A stretch of DNA of 64,000 bases. It comes from Homalodisca vitripennis (Eukaryota > Arthropoda > Insecta > Hemiptera > Cicadellidae). The position numbers and the translations under genes are program-made. The DNA lies in contig NC_060207.1 of NCBI RefSeq assembly GCF_021130785.1, positions 192,594,001 through 192,658,000 of the forward strand, read 5' to 3'. Below, one piece after another: positions 61,031 through 64,000 of this stretch; positions within the stretch are counted from its first letter, which is position 1, and every line of letters begins with the position of its first letter. The notes beneath the pieces are model-generated. The model searched no databases and was not told the DNA's origin. It saw only the letters and a list, made by a program, of their open reading frames with translations.

Positions 61031-61700
61031 ACCCTGCTTCACTGACGATATCTATCTTAGAAAAAAATGTATTAAAATAAGTCTGGATTTAAGATATGTT
61101 GCCAAAATATATTTCAAGAATTCAATTTAATAAGCTAAGTTTTGACGTAATGTAAACAGAAAAACTTACATGTTAGTTATGATTGATATCACTGAAAATT
61201 TACTTGTAGGTAAAAATATCAAGCTATGTAGAGAATAAGTGAGCAAAAAATATATCTTTCTGAATTCCTTATCGTCGTACATGGTCAGTTAATGCTCAAC
61301 TTTTATAGCTTCATTATGGGTTTAAATTGATTATTTATGGTTTGATTATTTATTATGTTCTCACATTTCTGTAAACAATATACAAATACTGAATGGTAAA
61401 ATGCAACAGAATATGTAGATCGAGAATTACATGTATATCTCTAAATATTATTTGTATACGTGCGATTTACATTTAACCTCCTTCCAGCTTGTTTATTGTC
61501 GGGCAGCAAGGAACAATCACTCTCAGTAAATACAAACTGTTGTGATGGTCAACAATATGTTGTTAAACTGGACAAGCACAGTACAATACCTTAGTCCAAA
61601 TAACAAACAGTGCATACATTTAGTCGTAAACAGACTATTTCTGAGTAACAAAAATATTTTATTCCTTGTGTTTTTTTTAACTTCTGTCTGTTTTTCTAAT

Positions 61701-61701
<1 letters not shown>

Positions 61702-61743
<42 letters not shown>
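61702..61743. repeat. (TA)n microsatellite
   Basis: About 42 bp of TA. A second simple repeat, (tg)n followed by a run of G, lies at about 61946-61975, where copy A has only 'gtgtgtgagcggg'. Confidence 0.95.
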
Positions 61744-61750
<7 letters not shown>

Positions 61751-62654
61751 ATATTAGAGTTATCTTATTGTACGGTCAATGTTATTTGATTTAACCGAAG
61801 AGTTGGGAACTTCTAAAAGGGTTACACAACTTCCAGTTGAATATAAACTGGTTACAGGAAAAACCCATGTATCACTTATAATATATGGGTAATCCTATGG
61901 AGGTCCAAGAATGGCATATCACTGTAAATGTTGAGATACTAGATGTGTGTGTGTGTGTGTGTGGGGGGGGGGGGGTCGATAGGTCTAGCTTACAGTGGAA
62001 GATGAATCTTGGAGTGGGTTGAGTTCCCATAGTATTGTTTCCAGCCTGGATATGAGTTAGTGCTGTTCCTTATCCGTTTTGACTCTTGAGACTGTAAAGG
62101 AGCCTTCCCTTCTTTCAAGGTGACATAACAGACATATAGCCCGCCATCGCTCCTCATTGGATCTTTACAGGAGGCGGTCCCCACAACCTTGGCCACCTGA
62201 ATATCCTGGCACTCCGGAAGCAAGTGGAAATGCCCTTTAGAGATTAATTGTAATTTTAGGTTTCTCAAATTCTTGTCCGACGTGAAAATATAAACTGGGG
62301 AGACTGACTAACTGGTAACTAGGTCTGTTCATCTTATCCCACAACTTAAGGTCTCAGTGAGGTTAAAGTATGGTAGTATTAGCTATTGTAAGTTCGGAAA
62401 TATTATGTATATTTGCACGACGGAAAGGATATGCCAAATGTCTTCATAAATTTCACTTAGTAAAATCAAAACAAGAAGGGATGTTAAGTGTAGACAAAAT
62501 AATGAAAAACGTTATTTAATTTTCAAAGTAGTCGGTGTTAGAAATAATAAAAAAACTGTGTGTGAAAATGGTAATAAAATTCTATAAACATAAAAAAATT
62601 TATTCTTCAATGTATTATCGGTTATATTCTTTTAATAAGGAAAAGTTACATTGA

Positions 62655-62765
62655 AATCTTTTCCCGCATTATGGAACACACCTCCGGTAGGAGTGAAAAT
62701 GCGGTGCTGACAAGATTGCGTTCATGTCAGCAACATCTGGCTCTTCTGTCAGATAATTGATTATT
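62655..62765 (+). repeat. Dispersed repeat block (copy in B)
   Basis: Matches 26600-26715 and the inverse of 33336-33440 ('gaaatcttttcccgcattat', 'gttcatgtcagcaacatctg'). Part of the A/B collinearity. Confidence 0.75.
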
Positions 62766-63028
62766 GTTTGCTTTTTTTAATTACAATTTTACTCTGGGGC
62801 ATTTACTCTTAAGTGATTAAATTACTTTATCAGCCAAACTCAATGCTGTAACATTGTATGTGTAATATATAATTTTTTATTTCATTATGAAATTCGTAAG
62901 AATTCTATGATTTAATACAGTTTTATCTAAGTGTGACCTCTTGCAATCGCAACGTTTATCAAAACTGGTATCTTTTTAGCGAATATCAACAATTTTTTCA
63001 AATATGGAACAAACTCGACTCACTCAAC

Positions 63029-63090
63029 CGCCGGGACCCGAACCAGGATCTCTCACTTGCCGGGTGAGTAAGCTACCGCACTTTTTGTGA
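63029..63090 (-). repeat. tRNA-derived SINE head (minus strand)
   Basis: On the minus strand, 'gtgcggtagcttactc' is an A-box-like start and 'ggttcgggtcccgg' a B box (internal polymerase III promoter). Spacing of about 30 bp is tRNA-like, but the cloverleaf arms do not pair well. I call it a SINE head, not a tRNA gene. Confidence 0.6.
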
Positions 63091-63261
63091 TTCAATACTT
63101 ATTCAAATTAAATTAAGCTATTGGATTTTATAAAAATCTTATGAATGTAAATTAAAATCATACAACAGGTATTTTGTCTTCTGATCTTGAGTTAGTGTGG
63201 TCGTTTAAACACATATGTACTGAAATCAAATAGAAAATAATTGAATTGTAAAAAGTAAGGC

Positions 63262-63335
63262 TATGTGGTGTAGTGGTTGCGCACTCACGGGCAAGTGATA
63301 GGTTCGGGTTCGAGTCTCGGCAGTACAAGTACCTT
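63262..63335 (+). repeat. tRNA-derived SINE head (plus strand)
   Basis: A-box-like 'tggtgtagtggttgcgcac' and B box 'ggttcgagtctcgg' on the plus strand. It shares the 'ggcaagtga' spacer with the minus-strand head at 63029-63090. Followed at 63375-63403 by 'gaaaccgcgggtcactgcta', the tail also seen near 37490. Confidence 0.65.
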
Positions 63336-63955
63336 ATTTATTTACACACACGTGCAAAGTGTTGAATAAGTTTGTGAAACCGCGGGTCACTGCTAGTTGG
63401 TGATAAATGTAATCTTAATACAGTTTTTAGTATGGACATTATTTGAATTAGAACGTTTGATTTTAGTGGATGGAGTGAAAACTCTAGTATCAAGTGGGCG
63501 GGCGATCTACAGTTCCGACATGTGGCGTAGCTAAAAAGTTTACAAAAGCTAAGAAGTGATGGATAGAACGAGATGTCTTTTCGTCTCTTGTTATTAAAAC
63601 CTGGACACTAATACGCAGAGTGCTATACTCTCAAGAAGATTTCCCAATACACCCCATTACATGTTAAAAGGGAAATCTAAATAACAAACTATGTATAGTT
63701 CCCATAGCAAAAACTGATTTATCCCAAAACTATGTAGTATACTGTGTAAACATTCACGCGGAGTAAAATGCCGTATTAATGTTATTAAAAAAACCCCATA
63801 AAATGGAAGAAACTAGCATTTTCGATAAAACTGTGGCTTATCTTTGATAAGGAAATCCAAACATGTGCCATCATTTAGTGAAAAAAAATCAGAAAAACTA
63901 TGATTCGAGATCTACAATCTGACTCCATCCTCAGTTGAATAACTAAACTAATACA

Positions 63956-63978
63956 TAATAATAATAATAATAATAATT
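63956..63978. repeat. (AAT)n microsatellite
   Basis: Short AAT run right after a single arm of the foldback family (63865-63950). Confidence 0.85.
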
Positions 63979-64000
63979 CTTTATTGCAGTAAAACAATTA

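Larger units (their letters stand above)
50130..62880. repeat. Copy B of large duplication (empty-site copy)
   Basis: Collinear with 1-4777 plus 17514-26850, in the same orientation and substantially diverged. It lacks the 972-bp insert, the 26-bp palindrome, the 11.9 kb viral/LINE insert and both TIR elements of copy A. It carries its own extra material: a 579-bp TIR element, a 77-bp tandem array and about 5 kb at 55750-60900 with no clear partner. Short open frames are not conserved with copy A; no gene is supported. Confidence 0.65.

Noticed and set aside
61990..62268. 92-codon minus-strand open frame in a well-conserved block of copy B
   Set aside because: The copy A equivalent (about 26035-26270) has stops and indels in that frame. 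Nucleotide conservation without frame conservation argues against coding.
63029..63335. tRNA genes
   Set aside because: A and B boxes are present but acceptor and anticodon arms do not pair convincingly; better explained as SINE heads.

Overview
The window is AT-rich eukaryotic DNA with no operons, no rRNA and no convincing intact cellular gene. It is dominated by diverged duplications, foldback elements, microsatellites and tRNA-headed SINE pieces. The 'actagcagttacccgcgg'-type repeat seen four times is common in insect genomes, and the viral families in the insert also fit an arthropod, most likely insect, host. The host assignment is inference.

The main object is an 11.9 kb insert (4778-16678) flanked by an 831/835 bp direct repeat (3947-4777 and 16679-17513). 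Its first 9 kb (4952-13851) is a compact virus-derived gene block: an endogenous adintovirus/Maverick-Polinton-like morphogenesis module. Minus-strand genes are a small zinc-ribbon protein resembling poxvirus-type late transcription factor VLTF3, a BRO-N protein and a penton-like capsid protein. Plus-strand genes are small zinc-finger proteins (one tandemly duplicated), an A32-type packaging ATPase, a long protein ending in a parvovirus-VP1-like phospholipase A2 domain, a pX/VI-like minor virion protein, an adenain-like cysteine protease, a coiled-coil fibre-like protein, a DUF5679-like zinc ribbon, an intact 132-aa repeat protein and a hexon-like double-jelly-roll major capsid protein. No DNA polymerase B or integrase is visible. 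Most genes carry several small indels but almost no nonsense substitutions. Many start codons lie inside a shared motif, (A/T)TAAATGG, like late promoters of large DNA viruses.

Right of the viral block, the insert holds a broken LINE reverse transcriptase (minus strand, about 13960-15735), an unidentified GC-richer stretch and a 92-bp-period tandem duplication.

The rest is organised by an old large duplication. Copy A (1-4777 plus 17514 to about 26850) is collinear with copy B (about 50130-62880). Because B lacks the viral insert and several transposons, it acts as an empty-site record. It shows that the virus/LINE block, a 972-bp insert, a 1.6 kb element with 63-bp terminal inverted repeats (TIRs) and a 10-bp target duplication, and a 0.9 kb TIR element entered copy A. 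A 579-bp TIR element with an 8-bp target duplication entered copy B. Copy B also expanded one ancestral unit into a seven-unit, roughly 77-bp tandem array. Between the copies (about 26.9-50 kb) lie a 1-kb-arm inverted repeat, a 384-bp foldback element, two GC-rich islands near 31.4-31.8 kb that could be cellular exons, and otherwise featureless AT-rich sequence.
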